Assembly (NCBI GenBank): GCA_044222225.1
Contig: JBGANR010000008.1
Span: 1-64,000, forward strand
Direction: 5' to 3'
Source: JBGANR01 sp044222225
GTDB lineage: Bacteria > Actinomycetota > Actinomycetes > Mycobacteriales > Mycobacteriaceae
Length of the DNA: 64,000 nt
This document shows positions 37,299 through 50,000 of the stretch, piece by piece. The notes below the pieces were generated by a model that worked only from the letters and a program-made list of their open reading frames with translations, was not told the origin of the DNA and made no database searches. A program made the position numbers and the translations under genes. Position 1 is the first letter of the stretch, and each line of letters starts with the position of its first letter.

Positions 37299-39438
37299 TC
37301 CCGGCGGCGTCCATTCCGCGCAGCTCCTTCTTGAGGTCGGCGACCTCGTCCCGCAGCCGGCCGGCCAGCTCGAACTTGAGCTCGCGGGCCGCGTTCATCA
37401 TCTGCTCGGTCAGCTGAGCGATGAGGTCGGCCAGCTCGGCGCGCGGCATGCCGTGGACGTCACGCGTCATGACGCCCGCGCTGCGGCCCGGCTCACCCTG
37501 CGCGCGCCGGCCCCGGCTGGCGTTGCGGCCGGAGCCGCCGACGGGCGTCACCTCGTCGTCGGCCTCCTCGTAGACCTGATCGAGGATGTCGGCGATCTTC
37601 TTGCGCAGCGGCGTCGGATCGATGCCGTTGGCCTTGTTATAAGCGATCTGCTTCTCCCGGCGCCGCTCGGTCTCCTCGATGGCGGCGGCCATCGAGTCGG
37701 TGATCCGGTCGGCGTACATGTGCACCTCGCCGGAGACGTTGCGCGCCGCACGACCGATGGTCTGGATGAGGCTCTTCGTCGATCGCAGGAACCCCTCCTT
37801 GTCCGCGTCGAGGATCGCGACGAGCGAGACCTCCGGCAGGTCGAGCCCCTCCCGGAGCAGGTTGATGCCGACGAGGACGTCGTAGTCGCCGAGTCGCAGC
37901 TGCCGCAGCAGCTCGACGCGGCGCAGTGTGTCGACCTCCGAATGGAGATAGCGCACCCGGACCCCCATCTCCAGGAGGTAGTCGGTGAGGTCCTCGGCCA
38001 TCTTCTTCGTCAGGGTGGTGACGAGGACGCGCTCGTCGCGCTCGGTGCGCAGCCGGATCTCGTGCAGCAGGTCGTCGATCTGTCCCTTCGTCGGCTTGAC
38101 GAGGACGTGCGGATCGACCAGCCCGGTCGGGCGGATCACCTGCTCGACGAACTCGCCGCCCGCCTGCCCCAGCTCGTAGTTGCCGGGAGTCGCCGAGAGA
38201 TAGATCGTCTGCCCCACGCGATCGACGAACTCGTCCCAGGTCAGCGGCCTGTTGTCGACGGCGGACGGCAGCCGGAAGCCGAAGTCGACGAGGTTGCGCT
38301 TGCGGGACATGTCGCCCTCGTACATCGCCCCGATCTGCGGGACGGTGACGTGCGACTCGTCGATGACGAGCAGGAAGTCCTCCGGGAAGTAGTCGATGAG
38401 CGTCGCGGGCGCCGATCCGGCCGCGCGACCGTCGATGTGCCGGCTGTAGTTCTCGATGCCGGAGCAGAAGCCGACCTGCTTCATCATCTCGATGTCGTAG
38501 TTCGTCCGCATCCGGAGCCGCTGCGCCTCGAGCAGCTTGCCGCGTCCCTCCAACTCGGCCAGCCGCGTCTCGAGCTCGGCCTCGATGCTGTCGATCGCCT
38601 TGGCCATCCGGTCCGGCCCCGCGACGTAGTGGGTCGCCGGGAAGATCCGGACGGTGTCCACGTTCCGCACGACGTCACCGGTCAGCGGGTGCAGGTAATA
38701 CAGTGCCTCGATCTCGTCGCCGAAGAACTCGATGCGGACGGCCAGCTCCTCGTAGGACGGGATGATCTCGACGGTGTCGCCCCGCACCCGGAACGAGCCG
38801 CGGGTGAACGCCATATCGTTGCGGGTGTACTGCACGTCGACGAGCAGCCGCAGCAACTGATCTCGGTCGACCTCGTCGCCGACGGTGAGCGGCACCGAGC
38901 GGTCGAGATACGACTGCGGCGTGCCGAGGCCGTAGATGCAGGACACCGACGCGACGACGATGACGTCCCGGCGCGACAGCAGGCTGGACGTCGCCGAATG
39001 CCGCAGCCGCTCGACGTCGTCGTTGATCGAGCTGTCCTTCTCGATGTACGTGTCGGTCTGCGCGATGTACGCCTCGGGTTGGTAGTAGTCGTAGTACGAC
39101 ACGAAGTACTCGACGGCGTTGTGCGGCAGCATCTCCCGCAGCTCGTTGGCGAGCTGCGCGGCCAGCGTCTTGTTCGGCGCCATGACGAGCGTCGGCCGCT
39201 GCACCTTCTCGATGAGCCACGCCGTCGTCGCCGACTTGCCGGTGCCGGTGGCGCCGAGCAGGACGATGTCCCGCTCGCCCTCCCCCAGGCGGCGCTCGAG
39301 CTCGGCGATGGCGGTCGGCTGATCACCGGCCGGCGTGTACTCGCTGACCACCTCGAACCGCGCGTCGGTGCGCTCGACGTCCCCGATCGGCCGGAACGCC
39401 GAGTGCGCGACGATGGGTTGTTCCGCTGCGAAAGCCAT
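37291..39438 (-). CDS. uvrB: Excinuclease ABC subunit B
   Basis: Central helicase-like factor of nucleotide excision repair, loaded by UvrA and recruiting UvrC. The 715-residue product has Walker A GATGTGKSATTAW, the DNA-clamping beta-hairpin region YFVSYYDYYQPEAYI, motif LLVIDESHVTVPQIG, motif VI IQTIGRAARN, and a C-terminal UVR domain (LADLIAQLTEQMMNAARELKFELAGRLRDEV) that binds UvrC. The ATG at 39438 is 6 nt after TAACCT, so the transcript is probably leaderless. A RecA-independent damage promoter directly precedes it. It follows the NRPS gene on the same strand. Confidence 0.98.
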   Translation of the reverse strand: MAFAAEQPIVAHSAFRPIGDVERTDARFEVVSEYTPAGDQPTAIAELERRLGEGERDIVLLGATGTGKSATTAWLIEKVQRPTLVMAPNKTLAAQLANELREMLPHNAVEYFVSYYDYYQPEAYIAQTDTYIEKDSSINDDVERLRHSATSSLLSRRDVIVVASVSCIYGLGTPQSYLDRSVPLTVGDEVDRDQLLRLLVDVQYTRNDMAFTRGSFRVRGDTVEIIPSYEELAVRIEFFGDEIEALYYLHPLTGDVVRNVDTVRIFPATHYVAGPDRMAKAIDSIEAELETRLAELEGRGKLLEAQRLRMRTNYDIEMMKQVGFCSGIENYSRHIDGRAAGSAPATLIDYFPEDFLLVIDESHVTVPQIGAMYEGDMSRKRNLVDFGFRLPSAVDNRPLTWDEFVDRVGQTIYLSATPGNYELGQAGGEFVEQVIRPTGLVDPHVLVKPTKGQIDDLLHEIRLRTERDERVLVTTLTKKMAEDLTDYLLEMGVRVRYLHSEVDTLRRVELLRQLRLGDYDVLVGINLLREGLDLPEVSLVAILDADKEGFLRSTKSLIQTIGRAARNVSGEVHMYADRITDSMAAAIEETERRREKQIAYNKANGIDPTPLRKKIADILDQVYEEADDEVTPVGGSGRNASRGRRAQGEPGRSAGVMTRDVHGMPRAELADLIAQLTEQMMNAARELKFELAGRLRDEVADLKKELRGMDAAGIS

Positions 39439-39444
39439 GCGACA

Positions 39445-39471
39445 AGGTTATCGACGGGCACCGACAGAATC
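39445..39471 (-). promoter_or_regulatory. uvrB RecA-independent (PafBC-type) damage promoter
   Basis: On the minus strand TGTCGGTG (39466-39459), exactly 8 nt, then TAACCT (39450-39445), and 6 nt to the ATG. This matches the RecA-NDp consensus and shares 13 identical bases (GATTCTGTCGGTG) with the uvrA promoter. Confidence 0.82.
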
Positions 39472-39529
39472 CGTCCGCCGACCGACCGTCGCCGCGGCGC
39501 TCGGCGCGATCACTCTCCTCGCCCGGCTC

Positions 39530-39555
39530 GACGACCCGCCCCGCGGCGGGCCGTC
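39530..39555 (-). terminator. Stem-loop after the NRPS gene
   Basis: Arms 39530-39540 and 39545-39555 pair at 10 of 11 positions with loop CCGC, 10 bp past the NRPS stop. There is no U tract. It could end the NRPS transcript before the uvrB promoter. Confidence 0.5.
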
Positions 39556-39565
39556 GAGCGTCAGG

Positions 39566-42500
39566 TCATACGGACGCGGTGAGGTAGCGCAGCGCGAGGA
39601 TCCAGTGTTCGACGAGTTCCCGGATGTCGTCGGCGTCGACGACGTCCGGGACGTAGCCGATCATCGCCCGCACGACGGCGCCGTCCGGGGTCGGGATCGT
39701 CAGCGACTGGATGTCGATCTCGGCCTGTGCCGGCATCCGGTTGACCTGCGGCAACTCTCCGGCGTCGCCGGCCGAGCCGAAGTCCGGCAGCCACGGCAGC
39801 TCGCCGGAGGCCTCCGGGCCGGGACCCGCCGCGGCGTCACCGACGGAACCGATGTAGTTGAACACGATCTGCGGCTCGGCGTACGTGCGCAGCACCGCCG
39901 CCGACTCCTCATCGAGGTAACGCAGCATGCCGTACCCGATCCCGCCGTCCGGATGCCCCGCCCGCGCGTCATGCGCCCGGTCGATCACGGCTCCCGCGAT
40001 CGCCGGATCGCCCAGCCGCGCCAGTTCCATCCCGGCCAGATCGATGCGGGTCGGGAACATCGTGGTGAACCAACCCACCGTCCGCGACAGATCCGCACCC
40101 TCCAACACCCGCTCCTCGCGGCCGTGTCCCTCCAGGGTGAGCAACGCCGAATCGTGCTCGATCCCACGATCGGCACGCCACCCGGTGAGCGCCACGGCCA
40201 GGCCGGCCGTGAGGACGTCCCCGGCCGTACGACCGGTGCCCGCGGTGCGAGCGACCGCGGCCGTCACGTCCGCCGGGATCACCGCCTCCGTCCGGGCGAT
40301 CGTGTCCGCACGATCGGTCACGGGATCGAGCCGTCGGCGACCCAGCGCCGGGTCGTCGCCGTCGAGGACGCCGCGCCAATGATCGAGCTCGCCGCGACGC
40401 TGCGGCGCCTGTGCGGCCAGGTGCCGGGCCCACACACCCCACGGTGTGCCCACCGCATCCAGGATCGGCGACTCCCCGGCCGCGATGGCCGCGCCCGCCG
40501 TCACCAGATCCGTCACCAGGATCCGCCACGACACCGAATCGACGACGAGGTGATGCGGAACCAGCAGCAACCGCCCCGCCGTATCGGGGCCGGCGTCGAG
40601 CCACGCGACGCGCAGCATCTCCCCGGCCGCCGGATCCAACTCGTCGGCGGCAGCGACAAGGGCGGCACCGACAGCCGACAGGTGCGCCGACTCGCCCGGA
40701 CGCTCGCCCTCGGCGAGGACCCGATGCTGCAGCAGCGCGTCCACATCCACGGCGTCCCTCGGCACGAGAGCGTTGCCGTCGAGGGTGCTGCGCAGGATCG
40801 GATGCCGGCCGATGACGGCCGACAACACCGCCACGATCTCGGTGCGGTCGATCCCGACCGGCAGGACCAGGGTGACCGGCATGACGAACCCGGACCAGTC
40901 GCCGCCCCGTTCCAGCATCTTCACCGCCACCGGCGACAACGGCGCCGGCTCCACGTCCACGACCTCGACGGCCGAGTCGTCGACCGTGCCCGCACGGGCC
41001 GCCAGCAGGCGCACCGTCGGCGCCTCCAGCACATCCCGCGCCGTGAAACCCACACCTTCGCGGCGCGCCCGGGACACCAACCGCATCGCCATGATGCTGT
41101 CGCCGCCGATATCGAAGAACGACTCGTCCACGCCCACCCGCGGGGCACCGACGATCTCCGCCACGATCGACGCGAGGATCACCTCGGTGTCCGTCGACGG
41201 CGCGGTGAACGCCCGCTCCGCCTGCAGCGGCTCCGGCAACGCGCGGCGATCGATCTTGCCCGACCGTCCCCGCGGGAAGGCGTCGAGCACGGTCAGCGTC
41301 TCCGGCACCATGTAGCCCGGCAACACCGACCCGGCGAACCCGCGCAACTCGGCGGTCGAAACCGAATCCGGCTCGGTCAGCGTGACGTAGGCGTCGATCC
41401 GGTTGCCGTGCACGACCGCGGCCGCGCTTGTCACACACCGATGCCGCTCGAGCACCGCCTCGATCTCGCCGAGCTCGATCCGCAGGCCACGCACCTTCAC
41501 CTGGAAATCGGCACGTCCGACGTAGTCGAGACGCCCGCCGTGGCCGGCGCGCACCAGATCGCCCGTCCGATACATCCGCGCACCCGAACCAGTGAACGGG
41601 CAGGCGACGAACCGCTCCGCCGTCAGCTCCGGCCGGCCGACATAGCCGCGCGCCAACTGATCCCCGACGAGATACAGCTCGCCCACCGCGCCCACCGGCA
41701 CCGGACGCAACCGGGCGTCGAGGACGATCGCCCCCGTACCGGCGACCGGCATACCCAACGGCACCGACCCGGCGCCCGGCTGCGCGACGGCGAACGTCGA
41801 GTTGATCGTCGCCTCCGTCGGCCCGTACAGATTGACCACCGACGCGCCGGGGCAACGCCCGGCCACCCGGTCCACCAGACCCGCGTTGAGCGCCTCACCA
41901 CCGGCGAACCACCAGCGCACCGACGCCAACCGGCCCGGCTCGGCCTCCTCCATCAGCAGGCTGAGCACCGACGGCACGAACTGCGCCACCGTGATCTGCT
42001 CCCGCTCGATGAGATCGGCCAGGTAGCCGACGTCCCGGTGCCCCTCCGGAGCGGCGATCACCGTGCGCGCACCGCACACCGCGCCCGTGAAGATCTCCCA
42101 GACCGACGCGTCGAACGTCGCGGGCGTCTTGTAGACGATGCCGTCGGCCGGGCCGAAGCCGAACTCCGACACCAGCCAGCGCAACTGCGACACCAACGCC
42201 CGCTGCGACACGCCGACGCCCTTCGGCCGCCCCGTCGAACCCGACGTGTACAACACATACGCCAACGAATCCGGCCGAGCCACACCGCGCAGCTCCGAGG
42301 GACGCAGCGGCCCGCCGCCCATGCCGCGGAACATCCGCGACTCGAGGTCGACGCATTCGGCGTCGACGTGCGGTCGCAGCGCGGCGATGCGCTCGGTGTC
42401 ACCGACGACGAGCCGAGCGCCGGATTCCGCCACGATGCCGGCCAGCCGCCCCGCGGGCGCGTCCAGATCGAGCGGCACGTAGGCGGCCTGCGCACGGGCG

Positions 42501-44051
42501 ATGGCCTGCAACGTCACCACCTGCTCCACGCCGCGCGGCAACGCCACCGCGACCCGGTCATCGACCCCCACACCCAACGCCAGCAGTCCCCTGGCGCGGG
42601 CGTTCGCCGCGGCGTCCAATTCCGCGAACGACAGCTCGACGCCGTTGTCGTCGCGGTACGCGACGGCCGCCGGGAACCGCGCCGCAGCAGCCGCCAGCAA
42701 CTCCGGCAACGTCTCCCCGACCAGCGAGGACTCGCCGGTGGCCGGCGTCGCCAGCAACCCCTGGCCGTCGGCGACGTCGATGTCCCGGACACGCCGGGAC
42801 GCCGCCTCGGTGAAGGAGTTCAACACGCCGCTGAGCCGTTCCAACAGGGTCTGCGCGTGCTGCTCGTCGATGACGGACGGCAGGTACTTGAGCGTGATCT
42901 CCAGGCCGGTGTCCACGTGCGCCAGCAGCGTCAACGGATAGTGCGACGCGTCCTTGACATCGACCGAGGTGACGGTCATGCCGTCGATATCGGCCGACGC
43001 CGACAGCCGTTCCCGGTCCACCGGATACGACTCGAACACCGCCAGCGTGTCGAACAGGGTCGGCAGACCCGTGTCCCGCTGAATCGTCGACAGACCCACG
43101 TGATGGGCGTCGAGCACCGACGCCTGTTCCGCCTGCACCCGGTCGAGGAAGGAAAGCACCGGCTCGTCCTCATCCACCGTCACCCGCACCGGAATCGTGT
43201 TGATGAACAACCCCAGCATCCGAGCCACACCATCGAGCTCCGGCGGACGACCCGACACCGTGGCCCCGAACACTACATCATCGACACCCGACGACCGCGC
43301 CAACACCAGACCCCACGCGGCCTGGACCAGCGTGTTCAACGTGACCCCGCGATCACGCGACAACTCCACCAACCGCTCCGACACCCGGGCCGGCAGCGGC
43401 AGCGGTGCCGCGACCGGCACGTCGCCGTCGGCGCCCCGTCGACCGGCCGCGACGAGCGTCGGCCCGGCGAGGCCGGCAAGACGCTCGGCCCACGCGGCAC
43501 GCGCGGCGTCCATGTCGCGCTTGGCGAGCCAGCGCAGGAACACGTCGAACGTGCGGTCCTTCGGCAGCAGTGAATCGTCACCGGCCGTCGCGTACAGCAC
43601 GAGCAACTGCTCCATGAGCAGCGGCATCGACCAGCCGTCGAGCAGGATGTGGTGACTCGTCACCGACAACCGCACGCCGCCGTCGGGCATCCGCAGCCAC
43701 AGGAACCGCATGAGCGGGGCCGTCGCCATGTCGAACCGATCCGCGCGATGTGCCCGCAGCAGACTCGCCGCCGACGCGTCAGCGGCGGGGTCGGCCGTCA
43801 GGTCGACCTCGCGCCACGGCGCCGCGACACTCTCGGCGATCACCTGCAGCGGCGTCCCGTCCGCCGATTCGGTGAACGACGCCCGCAGCACCGGATTCCG
43901 CGAGATCAGCGTGTTCGCCGCCGCCCGCATCCGCGCGGGGTCCACGGTCCCCGCCATGCCGAGCACGATCTGCGCCGTATAGATGTCCGAGGTCTCGGCC
44001 ACCGACGCGTGGAACAACATGCCCGCCTGCAGCGGCGACAGCGACCACACA
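39566..44051 (-). other. NRPS module 7 (C7-A7-T7-E7, terminal)
   Basis: Approximate limits. C7 begins WSLSPLQAGMLFH and has HHILLDGWS, the form of DCL condensation domains that accept a D-residue donor from E6. A7 has YTSGSTGRPKG and YGPTEATINS; the hand-read code D-A-W-Q-F-G-L-I-N-K is close to a code I recall for glutamine in tyrocidine synthetase. T7 is FFDIGGDSIMAMRL. E7 has HHLVVDSVSWRIL, EGHGRE, TVGWFTTMFPT and FNYIGS. The protein ends about 70 residues after the FNYIGS motif. Confidence 0.72.
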
Positions 44052-47000
44052 TCCGCCACACCACCGGGGCCGGCGGACAGTCCGTCGAGCGTCGTCTGAT
44101 CGATCCGCACCAACGGGACGTCCGACGGCGTCAGGCCGCCGAGACGACCGTCCGCCGCGATGTCCGACAGCGCCGCGACCCAGGCATCGGCCAACTCACG
44201 CGCCCGCGCCGCATCGACGGCACCCGGCGCGAACGCGACACTCGCCCGCAGGCGGGCGCCGTCGACGTCGTCGACCGTGGCCGCGTTGATGCTCAGCACC
44301 GCGGGAACCACCATGCCGGCGTCCATCGCACCGCCGAGCCGACCACCGTCGGATGCGGCCTGCCAGCCATATGTAGCCCCTTCCGCCGACGCGGCGGACG
44401 AGCGACCGAGGTAGTTGAACGCGACCTGCGGTTCCGCGGCGGCCACGAGCGTCTCGTCCGGGTTCGGCCCGAAGCGCAGCAGCCCGTAGCCGACACCGTG
44501 ATCCGGGACCGAGGCCAGCGCCTCCTTGGCGGTCTGGACGGCGGCGTTCGGCGCGCCCGAGCCGGTACCGATCCGTACCGGGTACATCGTCGTGAACCAG
44601 CCCACGGTCCGCGTCACCTCGGCGCCGGGCGCCAGGGCGTCCTCCCGGCCGTGGCCCTCCAGCGCGACGAGCACGCCCGGATCGGACTTCTGGCCGATTC
44701 CGCCGGCTCCATCTTCGGTGCCCGATTCGACCTCGCGTTCCCGCAGCCTGCGCACCGCCAGCGCGACGCCGGCGAGCAGCACCTCCGTCGGACCCGTCCG
44801 ATGGGCGGCCGTCACCTCCGTCAACAACGCCTCGGTGACGTCCACCGGCAGCTCGACCTCGAGCCGCTCGACCGTTCCCGCGGTGTCGACGGCCGGGTCG
44901 ACCCGGCGCGTTCCGAGCACCGGATCATCGGCCGACACGACGCCGCGCCAGTAGTCGAGCTCCGACGCGCGCCCCGCGGCGCCGTCGGCCACCGCATGCG
45001 CCCATGTCCGCCACGACGTCCCGGTCGGCGCCAACGGCGCGACACCCGATCCGTCCGGACCAGCGGTCGACCACGCCGCCACCAGATCCGGCAGCAGAAT
45101 CCGCCACGACACGGCGTCGACCACCAGGTGGTGGATGAGCACGAGCAGCCGCCCCTGCGCCGACGCATCGACCGGGTCGAACCACACGACCTGCACGTTC
45201 ACACCCGCAGCCGGATCAAGCCGGGCCGCGGCCGCGGCCTGCTCGGCCTCGGCCAGGGCGACGAACTCGTCACCACCCGGATCGATCTCAAACGACACCC
45301 GGCGCAGCACATCGGCGACATCGACCGAACCCGGCGCCGGCACCCGCGACACGCCGGCCTCGACGTCCAGCACCGCGCGCAGTGCGTCGTGGTGATCGAG
45401 CACCGCCCGCACCGCCGCCACCAACCGCTCCGCACCCGGATCAGCAGGCAACGTCACAAACGAACCCTGCGAGAACTCCCGGAACTCGCCCCGCGTCTCC
45501 ACCAGCCACCGCGCGATCGGCGTCAACGGCGCCTCACCCACCGCACCCAGTTCAGCAAGGACTTCACCGGCGTCCGCCGTCGCCACCCGAGCCAACTCAG
45601 CGACCGTCCGGTGCTCGAACACATCCTTCGGCGAGAAATGCAGACCCTCCGCACGCGCCCGCGAGACGAGCGTGATCGCGATGATGCTGTCGCCGCCCAA
45701 CTCGAAGAACGACTCGTCCACACCCAGCGACTCGACCCCGAGGACCTCGGCGAACATCGCCGCCAGACGCTTCTCCGTCGGCGTCCCCGGCGCCCGGCCG
45801 CTCGACCGTCCGCTGCTGAACACCGGCGCGGGCAGCGCCCGCCGGTCGATCTTGCCGGCGAAGGTCAGCGGCACCTCGTCGAGCACCGTGATCGACGCCG
45901 GAACCATGTACGACGGCAGTCGCCCGCCGACGTGCATGCTCAACACGGCCGCATCGGGCACCGCGTCGCCGCGCACATAGGACGCGAGCACCTTCTGCCC
46001 CGTCACCGGGTGGTCGACGCCGATCGTCAGCGCGAAGTCGACGCCGGGGTGCGAGCTGAGCGCCGCGTCGATCTCACCGGTCTCGATGCGGAAACCACGC
46101 ACCTTGATCTGGAAATCCGTCCGACCGGCGAATTCGAGTTCACCGCCGCGACGGCGGACGAGGTCACCCGTCCGGTACATCCGCGCCCCGGGCACACCGA
46201 AGGGGTTCGCGACGAACCGCTCCGAGGACAAGCCCGCCCGACCCAGATAGCCGTGCGCCAACGCCGGACCGGCGATGTACAACTCACCCGCGACCCCGTC
46301 CGGCACCGGATGCAGCCGGTCGTCGAGCACCATGATCTCGACGCCCGTGATCGGGCCGCCGATCGTGATCGGTTCGTCGGCCGCCATCGGGCCCGTCGCG
46401 GTCGACACGATGGTCGCCTCACTCGGCCCGTAGAGGTTGAACATCCGGCGCATCCCGGTACCCGTCCAGCGGCGCACCAGTTCGGGCGGGCAGACGTCGG
46501 CGCCGACCGCGATCACCTCGAGATCGTCGAGGCCCGTGGGGTCGACCGTCATGAGCGCGGCCGGCGTGACGAAGGCGTGCGTGACGCGATGCCGGCGCAG
46601 CGCGTTCGCCAGATCGTCGCCGCCGTACACCGTCGGCGGCACGATCACCTGCGTCGATCCCGCGGCCAGGGCCATCGCGATCTCCAGCACCGACGCGTCG
46701 AAGCTGGGCGAGGCGAAATGCAGCACCCGCGCATCGGCGCGCAGCGCGAACCGCTCCCGCAGCTCGGCCACCAGATTCGCGACGCCCCGCTGCGGCACCG
46801 CGACACCCTTGGGCCGGCCCGTCGAACCCGACGTGAAGATGACGTACGCGAGATCGTCCGGATCGGTGACCTCGGTGGGATCGAAGGCGGGCGCCGCCCG
46901 GTGGCCGCTCCAGGACTCGGCGAGCAGATCGTCGAGCGTGAGCCAGCGCGGGCCCTGCGGCAGAGTGCCGGCCAGCTCGGCGGTCGTCACACCGACGGTC

Positions 47001-50000
47001 AGTCCGGCGTCCTCGATCATGTGGCCGATCCGCTCGGCCGGGTAGTTCGGATCGATCGGCACCACGGCCCGTCCGGACCGGACGATGCCCCAGAACGCGA
47101 TCATCGACTCGACCGACCGGCCCATCGCCACACAGACCGGACCGTCGCCGTCCGCCAACGCGGCGGCGACACCGTCGGCCGCGTCGGCGAGCTGGGCGTA
47201 GGTCAGCGACTGCTCCCCGCACACCACCGCGACCCGGTCCGGGCCGGCGGCGACGGCGTCGGCGAACAGCGAGCCGAGCGTGGCGTCCTCGCCCACCGAC
47301 GGCACGCCCGTCACCGAGACGGCGACCCGCTCCGCGGGATCGAGCATGTCGATGTCGCCGACGACGGCGCCGGGATCGGCGGCCGCCACCGTCATGATCG
47401 CCACCAGCCGACGGGCGAAGGACGAGATCGTCCCTTCGTCGAACAGCGCGGTCGCGTAGGTGAAGGACGCGTCGAGCCCGCCGTCGGCGGCCTTCGCGAT
47501 GGACAACTGCAGATCGAACTTCGACGTGCCCGTATCGGCAGCGACCGGGGCGATCCGCAGACCGGGCAGCGTGACGTCGCCGCCGGAGGCATCGGCGAAG
47601 TTGAGGACGACCTGGAACAGCGGCGAGTAACTCGTCTCCCGCGCCGGAGCCAACACCTCCACCAGGCGCTCGAACGGCACATCGGCGTGCCCGAAGGCCG
47701 CCACATCGCCGGCGCGTACCTGATCGAGCAGCTCGTCGAACCGCATCCCCGGATCGACCTGCGCGCGCAACACCAGGGTGTTGACGAACATGCCGACCAG
47801 ATCGTCCAGCCGCGCGTCACCGCGACCGGCGATCGCCGTGCCCACCGCCACATCATCGGTGCGCGCCAACCGCGCGAGCAGCACCGACAACGCCGCATGG
47901 ACGACCATGAACATCGTCGCCCCGTGCGCGGCGCCGACCTGCTCCAACGGGCGCATCACCTCCGCCGGCACCGAGAACGCGTGATCCGCCCCGGCCGTGG
48001 TCTGCACCGACGGCCGCGGACGATCCGTCGGCAGCTCGATCACCTCCGGCAACCCCGCCAGCTGCCGCTGCCAGAACGCCAGCTGACGTCCCGCCGGCGA
48101 ATCGGCGTCGGCGTCGTCACCGAGCACCGCGCGATGCCACAGCGCGTAATCGGCGTACTGCACCGCGAGCGGCGCCCACCCCGGCTCGTCGCCGGCCGCA
48201 CGCGCGACATACGCGCCGACGAGATCACGCGCCAGCGGACCGACCGACGACGCGTCACCGGCGATGTGATGCAGCACCACGGCCAGCACGTACTCGCTCT
48301 CCGCGGTCCTCTCGATCTCCGCGGCGCCCTCGATCCGGACGAGCAGCACCCGCACGGGCGGCTCGTCCGCCACGTCGAAACCACGGCCGATGAAGGCCAC
48401 CAGTTCCGTCAACGCGGCGGCCTCGTCGGCCACGGAGACCACCGGCATGTCCACCGGCGCCGGCGGCAGGATCTCCTGCCGCGGCCCGTGCCCGTCATCG
48501 GGGTAGTACGTGCGCAACACCTCATGCCGCGTCACCACATCCCCGACCGCCGCGCGCATCGCGGCGACATCCAGATCGCCGGTCAGTCGGATCGCCAACG
48601 GAATGTTGTACGCCGCCGAAGAGATGTCGAACTGATTGACGAACCACATCCGCGCCTGCGCCGGAGACAGCGGAATCCGCTCCGGACGCACCCCCGCCGC
48701 CAACACCGGACGACCCGGATCACGGCCCGACTCCTCCGCCCGCGCGGCCAAACCGGCCACGGTCGGATCGGTGAACAGATCACGGATCGCGATATCGGAC
48801 CCCAACGCCGTATTGATCCGCGCCACCAACCGCGTCCCCGACAACGAATTGCCACCGAGCGCGAAGAAGCTCTCCGTCACCGACACCCGCTCCATACCGA
48901 GCAGATCGGCCACGACCCCCGCCACCACCTCCTCGGCACCGTCCCGCGGTGCGACGAAGACGTCCGACGCGCTGAGAACCGGAGCAGGCAACGCCTTCCG
49001 ATCCAACTTGCCGTTGAGGTTCAGCGGCAACGCATCCAGGCGCACGAGCACCGACGGCACCATGTACGACGGCACCGCCGCACCCGTGAACCGGAGCAAC
49101 TCCTGATCCGACGTCCCGGCATCAGCCACGACGTAGCCGACGATCCGATCACCCACCCGCTCATCGTGATGCACGGACACCGCCGTCTCCGCCACCGCCG
49201 GATGAGAGAGCAGAACACGCTCGATCTCACCCAACTCGATCCGGAAACCACGCACCTTCACCTGGAAATCGCTGCGACCGACATAGTCCAACGTCGGCAC
49301 CGCGCCCCGGCGCCAGCGCACCACGTCACCCGTGCGATACATCCGCGAACCGGCGACGCCGTAGGGATCGGCGACGAACCGGTCCGCCGTCAGATCCGCC
49401 TGACCGAGGTAGCCACGCGCCAGCTGAGCACCCGACAGATACAACTCACCCGCGACACCGTCGGGCACCGGATGCAGGCGCTCGTCGAGCACGTAGACGC
49501 CCGAATTCCACTCCGCACGCCCGATCTCGACGACACCCGACACCGTCTCCGGCACCTCGGTATGCGTGATCGACACCGCCGTCTCCGTCGGCCCGTACAG
49601 GTTGTGCACCCGCGCATCCGACACCGCGCGGAACCGATCCACCACATCCGCAGGCAGCGCCTCACCGATGCACAACACCTGACGCAGTCCCGCCAACTGC
49701 TTCCGCGTGGCCGCCCCCAGGAAGGCCCCGAGAAGCGACGGCACGAACGTCACCGACGTCACGCCGGTATCGGCGATCAACTCGGCCAGATACACCGGAT
49801 CACGATGACCGTCCGCGGACGCGATCACCAGGCGCGTCCGCGCCGTCACCGCCCACCAGTACTCCCACACCGAGAGGTCGAACGTGGCCTGCGTGCGCAG
49901 CAGCAGCGCGTCACCGGCGGCCATCGGCAACGCCGACTGCAACCACCGCAACTGATTCACCACCGCCGCGTGCGGCAGCACCACACCCTTCGGCGTGCCC

